Source of the DNA: Saccharomyces mikatae IFO 1815 | Lineage: Eukaryota; Ascomycota; Saccharomycetes; Saccharomycetales; Saccharomycetaceae | Assembly (NCBI RefSeq): GCF_947241705.1 | Contig: NC_079268.1 | Span: 1 to 64,000 of the forward strand | Direction: 5' to 3' | Length of the DNA stretch: 64,000 bases | Shown: one piece after another, positions 42,309-52,633 of the stretch | Layout: every line of letters starts with the position of its first letter | Numbering within the stretch: position 1 is the first letter of the stretch | The notes under the pieces: generated by a model | The model's input: the letters and a program-made list of their open reading frames with translations, nothing else | Told to the model about the DNA's origin: nothing | Database searches by the model: none | Program-made: the position numbers and the translations under genes

Positions 42309-42934
42309 TATAGGATTTCTGTATTATGTCTATAGTAGCTTTTTCCATACCAATACATTTTTCCTTTTTTTTTTTTTCTTTATTCTCTTTTAATTTATGA
42401 ATTGTTGCCATAGAGGAACATTTTGAATTCAAATTATGTATGAATAAGAAAAGCTTTAAACGTTCTTAAATTGATAACAAAGAATATGATATACACATTA
42501 GCGGTCCTTTGACAAAAAGAAACACAGTATCTAGAAAAACGATTCAATAACCAAATTCTGGACTTTGTTGCGTTATTTGCATTTCAGAATTGTGCTATTA
42601 TGATTTCTTCTCACTGTTTCTTGGCACTTTGTATTATTATTTTCATCATCATCATACAGTAAACTCATTAAAAACACTATGCACTCCATCATATTACAGA
42701 GTTTTCAATGGATTCGTTTGCTACGTTACATGTTTTTGATGCCTCCTCTCAACCATGTGTATAAAAGCTCACACACCCCTTAGTCTTACAGAAAAAAAAA
42801 CGGTATATATGGCTGATATTTAATCTTGACATTGGTGAAGTTCACCTGCTTATAGTAGATCCCATATTTTTGTAGAGTAGAACACCAATATATATATATA
42901 TCAGTAACTAAATTAAGCGTCTATTATACTAAGT
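42309..42934. other. YML119W-NGL3 spacer and NGL3 promoter
   Basis: This 626-bp AT-rich region has a T13 run at 42365-42377, just after the YML119W stop, and a short TA run near 42889-42901. No gene was recognised. Confidence 0.55.
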
Positions 42935-44443
42935 ATGAATGGTCAAATAGAACACGCAACATCCACAGCACACAAGGAGTTTTTCTCTACTTCTAACATC
43001 AGTTCTTCAAGTGAGGATGACATAACACATAAAAAAATCCCCGCAGATCAATCAACTATAGACCACATCAAAAAGATCAGAGAAGAACGTGCTGAAAGAA
43101 GACAGAGGTGCAGGAACAGCCTAATATCCCAAGGAAAAGATCCTGATTTCCCAACTCCTGATTTGCAATTCATTGAAAGACCCCTCCTCCATATCAGCTC
43201 TGAAAAAAATGCTAATGATTTCAAATCATCATTCATACAGGCTACCTCGAGTTCATTGGATATTAAAATAATGACCTATAATACACTAGCACAAACTTTG
43301 ATTAGAAGAGATTTTTTTCCACAAAGTGGATCCGCCTTAAAGTGGCATAAAAGATCTAAAGTTTTAGTACACGAATTAAAAACATACACACCTGATATTG
43401 TATCGTTGCAGGAGGTAGATTATAATGAATTAAAGTTCTGGCGGGAGAATTTTCATAAATTGGGGTTTGATTTATCTTTTAGAAGGAATGGAGGAAAAAC
43501 TCATGGACTACTGGTTGCATGGAACAATGAAAAATTCCAGCTAGACAATGAGTGGATGCTAGACTACGATCAAATCCTAGCCGGGAATGTTATTTCTGCA
43601 AGAACAAGGACTAAAAATATTGCTCTTATTGTTTCATTACGTTTCAAGGACACAAGAAATGCATCAACTAATGGAATTGTTGTAGCTAACACACATCTAT
43701 TTTGGCATCCTTTTGGGGTTTTTGAAAGATTGAGACAATCTTACTTGGTCCTTCAAAAGATTCAGGAAATCAAAGATTTTCCGAAATATCATGGCTGGCA
43801 CAGCCTATTGATGGGCGATTTTAACACCGAACCAGAAGAACCGCCGTATCTGGCCATAACGAGTAAGCCACTAACACTAACTGGTTCAACAAGAGCTATG
43901 GTGGAATGCTCACTAGCGTATCGATATTCTAAAAAGAGGAATGGTGAAGAAAGTGACCAAGATGATGAAGACTACGATGAAAATTCTAGGGGTGAAAGGA
44001 ACTTAAACCAACCAAAAAACCCTAAGCCTAAACACTTTGCGGCGACAAAGGAAGAAAAGGACCTGGTAAATCAATTAATTACATTGCATAATTCTCTCCA
44101 TGTTAAAGGAATATCCTTATATGGCCTTGGCTACGGCAAAGTGCACCCTGAGAATGCTAACGAAGGCCATGGTGAACCAGAACTTTCGAACTGGGCCAAC
44201 ACATGGTGCGGATTATTAGACTACATATTCTATATTGAGAGTGATGACAACAATAGTGCACAGCAAGAGAAATCTCTAAACGTCTTTGAAGAAAATAACG
44301 GTGTGAACGTAATTGGGTACCTAAGGATGCCCTGTAAACAAGAGATGCCTAAACACTCTCAACCCTTTGAGGGAGAATACGCTAGCGATCACATTTCCCT
44401 AATGTGCCAAATACGCTTGTTTTGGAGGGAAGATCATACATAG
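42935..44443 (+). CDS. NGL3: EEP-family nuclease Ngl3
   Basis: This 502-residue protein of the endonuclease/exonuclease/phosphatase fold is related to the Ccr4 deadenylase nuclease domain; the S. cerevisiae protein is about 505. The metal-site motifs are in order: MTYNTLAQTL (Asn), VSLQEVDYNEL (Glu), VVANTHLFWHP, MGDFNTEPEEPPY (Asp, Asn) and a final ASDHISLMC (Asp, His). All catalytic residues are present. The first 110 residues are a charged, helical, non-catalytic extension. Ngl3 is reported as a poly(A)-directed 3' exonuclease-like protein; its targets are unclear. Confidence 0.95.
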   Translation: MNGQIEHATSTAHKEFFSTSNISSSSEDDITHKKIPADQSTIDHIKKIREERAERRQRCRNSLISQGKDPDFPTPDLQFIERPLLHISSEKNANDFKSSFIQATSSSLDIKIMTYNTLAQTLIRRDFFPQSGSALKWHKRSKVLVHELKTYTPDIVSLQEVDYNELKFWRENFHKLGFDLSFRRNGGKTHGLLVAWNNEKFQLDNEWMLDYDQILAGNVISARTRTKNIALIVSLRFKDTRNASTNGIVVANTHLFWHPFGVFERLRQSYLVLQKIQEIKDFPKYHGWHSLLMGDFNTEPEEPPYLAITSKPLTLTGSTRAMVECSLAYRYSKKRNGEESDQDDEDYDENSRGERNLNQPKNPKPKHFAATKEEKDLVNQLITLHNSLHVKGISLYGLGYGKVHPENANEGHGEPELSNWANTWCGLLDYIFYIESDDNNSAQQEKSLNVFEENNGVNVIGYLRMPCKQEMPKHSQPFEGEYASDHISLMCQIRLFWREDHT

Positions 44444-44835
44444 CTTATAATTATTAATCAAAGCTTATAAAATAAGTCTTGCTTATGTGTAAAAACCATT
44501 AATACCCAACAGTCAATATATTTTCTCTTTCAATTTAGCGTCACTTTCACCTTATACACAGCTTTTACGTGCTATTTTTGGCCACCGTTCCCCTTTCGTT
44601 GCGCCTCAACGGGCTAAAAAAATAAAATCAAGCATAGAAACACCACAACAAACCTGCCTTTGTTGCTTTGTTTCAGGTTACGTGAAAAATATCCAAAGAA
44701 AATATTCCAAAGGCTAAAGAGGTGCAGTTGACTAATTAAAGTCGTTCGTTTATACTAACAAGAAAAGTTTTCTTGATCAACTTGAACAGGTCTTGCAAGA
44801 ATTTTTTTTTTCTATTGCTTTTTGAGGACCCCAAT
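44444..44835. other. NGL3-NAB6 spacer and NAB6 promoter
   Basis: This 392-bp region contains a T10 run at 44801-44811, just before the NAB6 ATG. No gene or RNA was recognised. Confidence 0.5.
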
Positions 44836-47800
44836 ATGTCTAACCAAAATCAAAGAAAACCCGTTGCGAATTACGCATACCGTCAGCAGCAAGACTATAA
44901 TGGGATGAACGCCATGGTGGGAAATCCGATTATATATCATCCTGTAGACTTCATCAACGGTGCAGGTCAATATGGACCCTCTCAACATCCAGCCTATTAC
45001 TCCAACTCACCATTGCCTAATATACCACCGACGCCTTTCGATACCGCGTATGGTGCTAGTCTTTTGCCATCTCACTTGCTAATGGGATCGCCGTTTGTTT
45101 CATCGCCTAATATGCAAGGTGGCTATAGTCCTGCAAGATCATCTAATTTTAAGAGGAAGGCTTATTCGAGGCCCGTTTCTAATCACAACAATTACAACGG
45201 CAACAACAATAGTAACCAAAATAACAATAATAATGGAATGGTCACTCCTTCAAACTATTATAGAATAGAGAGAAATTCTTTCTCCAGAAATAACAACAGT
45301 ACGAGAAATTCCACTCACAACAATAAGGGGTGCGACAACAGGAACAGCAGTGGAAGAAGAACATCCACAAGGAACAACATTTTTGACGACATAAGTTCAG
45401 AATTACTTTTACAAAGACCATTTCGTATTAATTACAAGATTCTACCGACTGGTGATGATGCTTATAGAACTAGGTCTCTGCTTATTGAAAATGTGGATCG
45501 CTCTACTGATTTGCACTCTATAGTAAAGAACTTCGTCAAATCCAATACTTTAGAAAGTACCTATATAATTGGCAACGAAAAAAGTGATGATTTGAAAGAT
45601 GAACAGACAAGCAACCTCTCCATTTTGATAAGCTTCCTGACTAGAAGCGACTGCTTGAATTTTTACAATAATATTCTACAAAGGTTGTCCGAGTTCAAAA
45701 CATTTTTGAAATCTGAATCACTTAATTTGAAATTTGTCTGCCTGAACTATGATTTTAAATGTCTCTCTACATTTATTGAAGATGACGCATTAACGGAAAA
45801 TGTTGAGCAAATTGATATCACTAATGACTCGTCAATGATAAGCGCCTCTCTGCACCATGATTTAGAGAACAAGGATGCTACAAGATCAATTATAGTCGAA
45901 TTTAAAAGCCCCTTAAAAAGTACCGAACTATTCAACAAGAAACTGCAATTCCTAGACAGATCAAATAATAAGAGGTATATTTTAGAATCTATTGATATAG
46001 TCAACACAGATGTACCTTCAAATCAATTTCCTGAAAACTATGCTGTTTTGACATTTCTGAACATCTTTATGGCAATCGAAGTTCTTGATTACTTGAAAAA
46101 ATACTCAAAAAAATTAGGAATCTCCAAATGTTTTTATGTGTCTCTAGCGCCGTTAGTAATCAGCTCGACCAGATCTTCAGTCGCTAATATTTATGAAATT
46201 AAAACGAGCACACATCGGTTATCAGTGCCTTCTGTTCCAGTTGAGAACAACAATGATAATAACAATAGCAATAACCACAAAAGCAACATCAGTGATGCCA
46301 ACACACACAACAGTAATAATAGCACTAGAGCTTCCCTATACGGAAACTCTAATGTAAGCTTAGCCAGTTTGCCATCATCTGTCTCCTTAAACGAAGAGAT
46401 TGACATTCTTACTACAAAACTTCAAGGAATACAACTTGATGGAACTGATTTAGAAATCAACTATCATGACTATCAAACACCAACTGTTCATGAACATTCT
46501 ACTCACTTGAGTAATGTCAAAATTTCCAAAACCGTAGAAAACTCTAGGCAGTTCCCCCACGATATCCCATCGCCTTTGCCACTGAATGAACGGATGTTTA
46601 TGAATGATTCTAATCACTCTAATGGATCCATAGTACCTCAACAGTTGATGGCCACGCCTTCTCCGGTATCTTCTACTATCCAGATGAACCAAAGAGTGCT
46701 ACCAAACCCAATAACACAAAGTTTGGAGCAAAATTTTAACGTTTCAGCTAAAGTGGCATCATCTATGGGCTCAGATGTTGGCAATAGAACGATTTATATA
46801 GGAAATATCAATCCAAGATCAAGAGCGGAGGATATCTGTAATGTCGTCCGAGGAGGGATCCTTCAGAGCATTAAATACATGCCAGAGAAAAGAATATGCT
46901 TTGTTACTTTCATAGAAGCTCCTTCTGCTGTACAATTTTATGCGAACTCTTTTATTGATCCAATAGTATTACATGGTAATATGCTAAGAGTAGGGTGGGG
47001 ACATTATTCCGGTCCGTTACCAAAATCAATATCCTTGGCTGTTACAATCGGAGCAAGTAGAAATGTCTACGTAAGTTTGCCCGAGTTTGCCTTCAAGGAA
47101 AAGTTTATTCACGACCCTCAGTACAAAAAATTGCACGAAACATTATCTTTACCAGATGCGGAACAATTAAGAGAAGATTTCAGTACCTATGGTGACATTG
47201 AGCAAATTAATTATTTGAGTGATAGTCATTGCTGTTGGATAAACTTTATGAATATATCGTCTGCGATCAGTCTTGTTGAAGAAATGAATAAGGAATCCAC
47301 GGCACATAATGAAGACGGTGAAATGACACACAAAACGGCGACTGAAAAAAAATTCGGTGGCCGCTATGAAGGGCTTTTGATAAACTACGGTAAAGATCGT
47401 TGTGGTAATATAAACAAAAATCTGGTAGCAGGTAAAAATTCAAGGTTTTATAAGAAAGTTAAAAGGCCAAGCTATAATATACGTTTGAGTAAACTGGAAG
47501 AAAGAAGGAGACAGAATGAAAACGATAAGAAGGAGAGAGCATTTGACAAAGCTTTAAACCTAGAGTCACTAGGAATAAGTCTGGACTCACACAAGGACAT
47601 TGGTATTGGTGAAATAGAAAACAAAAATTGTATTGGGCGCGAGATCGAGAATGAGGCGGAGGCTGTAAATAGGAGTAATGAAACCGTAGGTATAGGTGGA
47701 CTAGGCCTTGGAGTAGCAAGCTCCGAGGTGAACCGTGCGGCCTCAGATGAAACCGATTATGAAGACCTATTTAACAAATCCTCTGGGTCTTCCGATTCGT

Positions 47801-48231
47801 CATCAGATATAGAAGTCATAATGCACTCCCCAAGCGACCCTGAATATGCTTTAAAATCGCAGACTTTGAGAAGTTCAAGCCAGACCGTTATTAATAGTAA
47901 GAGGCCAGTGAAAGCAGAAGATGAGGAAGATGCTGTAGAAATATCCCAGTTCAACCATAAATCATCACTAAGACACGCTCCACCAAGGGCTCCATCAACC
48001 TTGTCCTATAATCGCTCGAAAAAGAACGAAACTCCAATTCGTGACATTGTGCCAAATGGTGAAACAACGAGTAACAGAAAAAAGAATAGAGGTTCTTTTC
48101 CGAGGCATAGAACGATACCAGGATCCGATGTCATGGCGCAATATCTTGCACAAGTACAGCATTCGACGTTTATGTATGCTGCTAATATTCTGGGTGCTTC
48201 TGCGGAAGACAACACACATACTGAGGAGTAA
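44836..48231 (+). CDS. NAB6: RNA-binding protein Nab6
   Basis: This 1131-residue nuclear polyadenylated-RNA-binding protein compares with 1134 in S. cerevisiae. It starts at MSNQNQRKPVANY; 21 in-frame codons upstream from 44773 are Phe-rich promoter sequence and rejected. Residues about 115-190 are Asn-rich and disordered. Clear RRM folds lie at about 650-720 (RNP2 IYIGNI, RNP1 RICFVTFI) and 741-825 (NVYVSLPEFAF, CCWINFMN), with weaker RRM-like segments at about 210-320 and 360-440. The acidic and Ser-rich C terminus ends in QHSTFMYAANILGAS. Reported targets are mRNAs for cell-wall proteins. Confidence 0.95.
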   Translation: MSNQNQRKPVANYAYRQQQDYNGMNAMVGNPIIYHPVDFINGAGQYGPSQHPAYYSNSPLPNIPPTPFDTAYGASLLPSHLLMGSPFVSSPNMQGGYSPARSSNFKRKAYSRPVSNHNNYNGNNNSNQNNNNNGMVTPSNYYRIERNSFSRNNNSTRNSTHNNKGCDNRNSSGRRTSTRNNIFDDISSELLLQRPFRINYKILPTGDDAYRTRSLLIENVDRSTDLHSIVKNFVKSNTLESTYIIGNEKSDDLKDEQTSNLSILISFLTRSDCLNFYNNILQRLSEFKTFLKSESLNLKFVCLNYDFKCLSTFIEDDALTENVEQIDITNDSSMISASLHHDLENKDATRSIIVEFKSPLKSTELFNKKLQFLDRSNNKRYILESIDIVNTDVPSNQFPENYAVLTFLNIFMAIEVLDYLKKYSKKLGISKCFYVSLAPLVISSTRSSVANIYEIKTSTHRLSVPSVPVENNNDNNNSNNHKSNISDANTHNSNNSTRASLYGNSNVSLASLPSSVSLNEEIDILTTKLQGIQLDGTDLEINYHDYQTPTVHEHSTHLSNVKISKTVENSRQFPHDIPSPLPLNERMFMNDSNHSNGSIVPQQLMATPSPVSSTIQMNQRVLPNPITQSLEQNFNVSAKVASSMGSDVGNRTIYIGNINPRSRAEDICNVVRGGILQSIKYMPEKRICFVTFIEAPSAVQFYANSFIDPIVLHGNMLRVGWGHYSGPLPKSISLAVTIGASRNVYVSLPEFAFKEKFIHDPQYKKLHETLSLPDAEQLREDFSTYGDIEQINYLSDSHCCWINFMNISSAISLVEEMNKESTAHNEDGEMTHKTATEKKFGGRYEGLLINYGKDRCGNINKNLVAGKNSRFYKKVKRPSYNIRLSKLEERRRQNENDKKERAFDKALNLESLGISLDSHKDIGIGEIENKNCIGREIENEAEAVNRSNETVGIGGLGLGVASSEVNRAASDETDYEDLFNKSSGSSDSSSDIEVIMHSPSDPEYALKSQTLRSSSQTVINSKRPVKAEDEEDAVEISQFNHKSSLRHAPPRAPSTLSYNRSKKNETPIRDIVPNGETTSNRKKNRGSFPRHRTIPGSDVMAQYLAQVQHSTFMYAANILGASAEDNTHTEE

Positions 48232-48414
48232 TATTATGGTATTGGGCACGATGGATAGCATAAATCCATCGTTCTGTTTACCAAATTCTAAGGCTGGCTG
48301 GCAAAGTATTTCCCTTTATTTTACCCAGACCTTTGTATAAACTAAATAATATCACAGTGATTATTATTGAAGAGGCGGCACTCTACACATTAATCTCACT
48401 TTGAACGGTTTACG

Positions 48415-48588
48415 ATGACGGGATTTTCTCGCCTTTATTGTTTTTTGATTGAGTCATCAACGCAGTATTCACTATTTTTTATTGCCCTAGTTTTATTATT
48501 TTTCATTCCCGGTTTAGTAAGCTCTGATGTCCAGCCGCAGGGTCTGGCTGCTTTGACACTCGAAGAACTGGTATTGTTCTTTGGGTAA
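48415..48588 (+). CDS. Possible 57-codon small membrane-peptide ORF
   Basis: ATG at 48415 to TAA at 48588 encodes 57 residues, with a hydrophobic span (YSLFFIALVLLFFIPGLV, about 18-35) followed by a polar acidic tail (SSDVQPQGLAALTLEELV). It could be a signal-anchored micropeptide or a long upstream ORF of ATR1. Against it, the Gcn4- and Yap1-type promoter words fall inside it, and the pyrimidine-rich promoter by itself yields hydrophobic codons. I recognise no homologue. Confidence 0.2.
   Translation: MTGFSRLYCFLIESSTQYSLFFIALVLLFFIPGLVSSDVQPQGLAALTLEELVLFFG
48450..48456. promoter_or_regulatory. Gcn4-type site (TGAGTCA) at ATR1
   Basis: A perfect TGASTCA word lies 301 bases upstream of the ATR1 ATG. 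ATR1 (aminotriazole resistance) is known to respond to Gcn4. Regulation here is inferred. Confidence 0.65.
48514..48520 (+). promoter_or_regulatory. Yap1-type site (TTAGTAA) at ATR1
   Basis: TTAGTAA is a standard Yap1 response element variant, 237 bases upstream of the ATR1 start. Yap1 control of ATR1 is known in S. cerevisiae. Confidence 0.5.
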
Positions 48589-48756
48589 GATGACCACTCT
48601 CTCATACTGAAGTTTCACTAAATGCGATTGTTCTTAAGCATAATTGGAATAAAGAAGCTTCTATAGAATGAATAAGATAGTGTGCATCATAGATTTCGAA
48701 CAAATCTACAAATTATTCTGATAAAGAGAGAGGATAATTACAAACCGGAAATAATA

Positions 48757-50394
48757 ATGAGCGTGCATGTATTAGTAGAGTCTGAGGAAAAGAACGATGA
48801 TTGTATGGAAGTGGAGAATGAAGCAGTGTTCCCCCCTAAAAAATCTTCGCGAGATAATGGCAGCGAAGAGACTTTAAGAGGAACAGCTTTTACAAATCTT
48901 GAAGATGAAATGGTAGAATGCAATCAGAAATGGCAAAACCCAAAGTATTTTAAGTATGCATGGCAAGAATATCTTTTCATTTTTACTTGTATGATAAGTC
49001 AACTTCTAAATCAAGCAGGTACTACGCAAACTCTTTCCATTATGAATATCCTTTCGGATAGTTTCGGGTCAGAAGGAAACTCAAAGTCATGGCTAATGGC
49101 ATCCTTTCCACTAGTTTCTGGTTCGTTTATTTTGATTAGTGGCAGATTAGGTGACATATACGGGTTGAAAAAAATGTTATTGGTAGGATATGTTTTGGTT
49201 ATCATATGGTCTTTAATTTGTGGGATCACGAATTACTCTGGTAGTGACACCTTTTTCATTATTTGTAGAGCCTTCCAAGGACTAGGAATTGCATTTGTTT
49301 TACCAAATGTACTGGGGATAATAGGAAATATCTATGTGGGCGGTACATTTCGTAAAAACATTGTCATTAGCTTTGTTGGCGCAATGGCTCCTATCGGAGC
49401 TACTTTGGGTTGCCTTTTTGCTGGTTTGATTGGTACTGAGAACCCAAACCAATGGCCATGGGCATTTTATGCCTTCAGCATAGCCTCGCTCATCAATTTT
49501 GGACTGTCGATATACGCCATTCCCAATAATATACCTACGAACATCCACCATTTTTCTATGGATTGGATTGGTTCTGTTTTAGGTGTGATTGGTCTCATTT
49601 TATTAAATTTTGTATGGAATCAAGCTCCCATCTCTGGCTGGAGCCAGGCATATATTATTGTGATTTTGATCATTTCTGTAATTTTTCTCGCCGTTTTTAT
49701 CATATATGAGATGTGGTTTGCCAAAAGCCCGTTATTACCACACGCCGTTATTAAAGATTATCATATGATACAAATTATGCTGGCTCTATTCTTTGGATGG
49801 GGCTCATTTGGTATTTTTACGTTTTACTACTTCCAATTTCAATTGAATATAAGACATTATACGGCGTTGTGGGCTGGTGGTACTTATTTTATGTTTTTAA
49901 TTTGGGGTATTATTGCTGCTTTGCTGGTGGGATTTACTATCAAAAATGTATCACCATCGGTGTATTTATTCTTTTCTATGGTGGCATTCAACGTGGGCTC
50001 AATAATGGCGAGCGTTACACCGGTTCATGAGACATACTTTCGTACTCAATTAGGAACGATGATAATTCTGAGTTTTGGTATGGATCTTTCATTTCCTGCA
50101 TCCTCCATCATCTTTAGTGATAATTTGCCGATGGAATATCAAGGTATGGCTGGGTCATTAGTGAATACTGTTGTTAATTATTCCATGTCTTTATGTCTAG
50201 GGATGGGTGCCACAGTAGAGACACAGCTTGATCCCGACGGAAAACATCTTTTGAAGGGCTATAGAGGTGCCCAGTATCTTGGAATAGGATTGGCAAGTTT
50301 AGCTTGCATGATTAGCGGACTCTACATGGTCGAAAGTTTTATAAATGATCACAAGGCAAAAGCCGCTACTGAAAATGATTGTGCTACGACTTAG
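48757..50394 (+). CDS. ATR1: Multidrug/boron exporter Atr1
   Basis: This 545-residue plasma-membrane transporter belongs to the DHA2 drug:H+ antiporter family with 14 predicted spans. It exports 3-amino-1,2,4-triazole, 4-nitroquinoline oxide and borate. The cytosolic N terminus (about 1-75) is acidic. LISGRLGDIYGLKKMLLVGY is the MFS motif A between spans 2 and 3. GTFRKNIVISFVGAMAPIGA includes the DHA motif C-like region, and AGTTQTLSIMNILSDSFG belongs to span 1. The start is MSVHVLVE at 48757; S. cerevisiae Atr1 has 542 residues, with differences mainly in the N-terminal 50 and C-terminal 15. Confidence 0.97.
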   Translation: MSVHVLVESEEKNDDCMEVENEAVFPPKKSSRDNGSEETLRGTAFTNLEDEMVECNQKWQNPKYFKYAWQEYLFIFTCMISQLLNQAGTTQTLSIMNILSDSFGSEGNSKSWLMASFPLVSGSFILISGRLGDIYGLKKMLLVGYVLVIIWSLICGITNYSGSDTFFIICRAFQGLGIAFVLPNVLGIIGNIYVGGTFRKNIVISFVGAMAPIGATLGCLFAGLIGTENPNQWPWAFYAFSIASLINFGLSIYAIPNNIPTNIHHFSMDWIGSVLGVIGLILLNFVWNQAPISGWSQAYIIVILIISVIFLAVFIIYEMWFAKSPLLPHAVIKDYHMIQIMLALFFGWGSFGIFTFYYFQFQLNIRHYTALWAGGTYFMFLIWGIIAALLVGFTIKNVSPSVYLFFSMVAFNVGSIMASVTPVHETYFRTQLGTMIILSFGMDLSFPASSIIFSDNLPMEYQGMAGSLVNTVVNYSMSLCLGMGATVETQLDPDGKHLLKGYRGAQYLGIGLASLACMISGLYMVESFINDHKAKAATENDCATT

Positions 50395-50778
50395 AGGGGA
50401 GTACCTCTTAATATATACATATATGAAGATACCATGTCATGTGGTTTCATAGACACGAGGCGTTTGAATAATTTTCACATTTTCAGCCTACAAATATTTA
50501 GAATAGAAATAGGTAGTTAATCAATATACTCCGCAATTCTTGGTAATTATTTAATCCTTAATGATGGCTCTCTCATGGCAGTGTTTTAAGCACTAATTTG
50601 ATATTAAGATAATTGTTTTTCGAAGAGTCTTTTTCTTCACTTTACAAACGTATACATATATACTACATATTCATTGTAGAAAAAGAAATGAAAGAGAAAT
50701 CAATACCAGAACAAAAAATGAAAATAAAATAAAAACAAAAAATAAAACAAACTAAACTAATATTAAATGTCGCAACGA
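50395..50778. other. ATR1-VAN1 convergent spacer
   Basis: This 384-bp region lies between convergent 3' ends. It is AT-rich, with an A-rich stretch (50680-50755) that contains repeated AAATAAAA words, probably processing/termination sequence. No gene was recognised. Confidence 0.55.
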
Positions 50779-52389
50779 TTATTCTTCTGCCTCTCTTCTC
50801 TTCTCTCTTTCCTTTGCTGCAATTTCCTTCAAATCGTCATCACTCGGTTCATAAATATGCCAAATAGTATAATGCGGCAAACCGCCAACTCTGTACCCCA
50901 TTTTCTTTGCCATTTTACCAAACGCCTCTGTTTCTGCATGGTTTTCAAAAGTAAATGCAGGAAACTGCACACCATTTCTGAATAGTTTGGCCTTTGCCAG
51001 GATAGAGACCCCCCCGACACCGTCCAAATCTATGACTTCATTTGGATCACCTTCTGCATCTCTAATGTAGGCCAAATGAACCCTCCATGTTGGATACTCT
51101 GCATAACCCTCTACAATAACATCATCCTCATCGAGAGTCTTTGCCAACTCCAATCCCTCCTTGGATTCCATCCAAGAATTCAAATCATATGGTTGCTCAC
51201 TCTCTAGGAATGTGGGTAATGGTCTCCAAACGTTAGGAACAATAACGTCGTAGTTTTTGCTCATCAAATCTTGAATAATTGACCCGGGACAAAGTTCAAC
51301 ATCGGCATCTCTCCAGTAAACCCATGAATGATATGGTTTCAAAGCATTTGCAGTTAACCAATTTCTCGCTCTTCCCATTAATTTCCTCCTTATACCTTGA
51401 ACCTTCACCGCGTGTCTATCACTAAAACCTTGACCAATTACTTGACCAAAATCCTTTTGAAAAATCTGCACTGACCTAAATGGTTTGTCGTAATTTTCAT
51501 GGAATGGTGGAGAAAAGGCCTGGCGAACACGGTTAATATAATTTTGGTCCATATACTGAAGGTATAGTTTATCGGTGCCTTTAGTTTGCGAATCAATAAC
51601 AGCATCAATCTCTTGAAAAATTTGAGATAACGTACCATTTTGCAACTGTCTCGAGTACGCTATTAGCGCATCCAATGTGGTGTCATCCTCAGAACAATCA
51701 CTCACCAAAAAGGCTAGGTCGATTAGTTCGTGTGGGTAAGTCAAGTTCATTAAATGCTTAAACATTAGGGGCAATACATCAGCTGCGTTTCTTAGCGGAA
51801 CACACAGTAGTATGTGATCACGTGTTTCCACTCCATTGGAAGCACCTTCAAACCTCGATAGGTCATATTTTTCAACTGTAGAATCCAAAAGCATACTCAG
51901 TTCACTTTGATACTTTTCGTCATCCTTGGGGGTCAACACATCTGAACCAAATTGAGATATCAGATAATGCTCCACACCATTGTCAAATTTTGAAACCACT
52001 TCAGGGTCAATATCCTCGAAATCATAGTCGTAATACTCTTCATCTTCTAAATCGATTGTCTTGTAATTATCGGATGATTTCGACGAACCCAATAACGGTC
52101 TTCCATTTTGTATAGGTACACCTATGCTCATTCCAGTAAGAAACGATATCGAAAGATATAATGAGAGAATAGTTATAATAATAAGGGATATGGCATTCAC
52201 TGTCATCTGAAATTTGGACGATTTAGAACGCGGCTGGTACACATACTTATCCTTAAATGACTTGGAGTTATGCAGTGTGCGTTTATCCTTGATATCGTTC
52301 GAGCTACCGTTTCTTGAAATGGGCAAGCTTAGTCCATTGTCCACGGACTTCTGCTTTCTATTAGACCTTAGATTGAGAAACAAGCCCAT
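50779..52389 (-). CDS. VAN1: Mannan polymerase I subunit Van1
   Basis: This 536-residue Golgi type II membrane mannosyltransferase of GT62 (Anp1/Van1/Mnn9 group) compares with 535 in S. cerevisiae. The short cytosolic tail is basic, and the anchor spans about 63-85 (MTVNAISLIIITILSLYLSI). An acidic stem (EDEEYYDYDFEDID) and the catalytic domain follow. VYWRDADVELCPGSII carries the Asp-x-Asp metal/nucleotide site, and LLCVPLRNAADVLPL starts the catalytic fold. With Mnn9 it forms M-Pol I, which starts the long alpha-1,6-mannan backbone on N-glycans. Confidence 0.97.
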   Translation of the reverse strand: MGLFLNLRSNRKQKSVDNGLSLPISRNGSSNDIKDKRTLHNSKSFKDKYVYQPRSKSSKFQMTVNAISLIIITILSLYLSISFLTGMSIGVPIQNGRPLLGSSKSSDNYKTIDLEDEEYYDYDFEDIDPEVVSKFDNGVEHYLISQFGSDVLTPKDDEKYQSELSMLLDSTVEKYDLSRFEGASNGVETRDHILLCVPLRNAADVLPLMFKHLMNLTYPHELIDLAFLVSDCSEDDTTLDALIAYSRQLQNGTLSQIFQEIDAVIDSQTKGTDKLYLQYMDQNYINRVRQAFSPPFHENYDKPFRSVQIFQKDFGQVIGQGFSDRHAVKVQGIRRKLMGRARNWLTANALKPYHSWVYWRDADVELCPGSIIQDLMSKNYDVIVPNVWRPLPTFLESEQPYDLNSWMESKEGLELAKTLDEDDVIVEGYAEYPTWRVHLAYIRDAEGDPNEVIDLDGVGGVSILAKAKLFRNGVQFPAFTFENHAETEAFGKMAKKMGYRVGGLPHYTIWHIYEPSDDDLKEIAAKEREKRREAEE

Positions 52390-52633
52390 CCTGTGTTAAT
52401 TAGAAAGTCGAGAAGCTCAAATAACCGTCACTGCACCTATATGTCAGCTATTACACGTCTGCTCATTGATTCACAAGACATGCATTTTTCTTTGATTATG
52501 AATATTCTATGACTTTTGTTTCGGTATACTCGCCGAAAAAAATAAAGAAAAGGAAAATTCTTCTCCGGAGATAAATTAAATACATACTGTAGTATACTTA
52601 AGGAACAACCGCTGGATTATTACAGGCTACGTT

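Larger units (their letters stand above)
48232..48756. other. NAB6-ATR1 intergenic region and ATR1 promoter
   Basis: This 525-bp region contains a TGAGTCA Gcn4-type word, a TTAGTAA Yap1-type word and a 57-codon open frame (48415-48588) that overlaps both. It has no other gene. Confidence 0.6.

Noticed and set aside
46191-46406. Leu-rich minus-strand frame within NAB6
   Set aside because: It is antisense to an Asn-rich stretch; AAC/AAT codons read as Leu/Val/Ile on the other strand.
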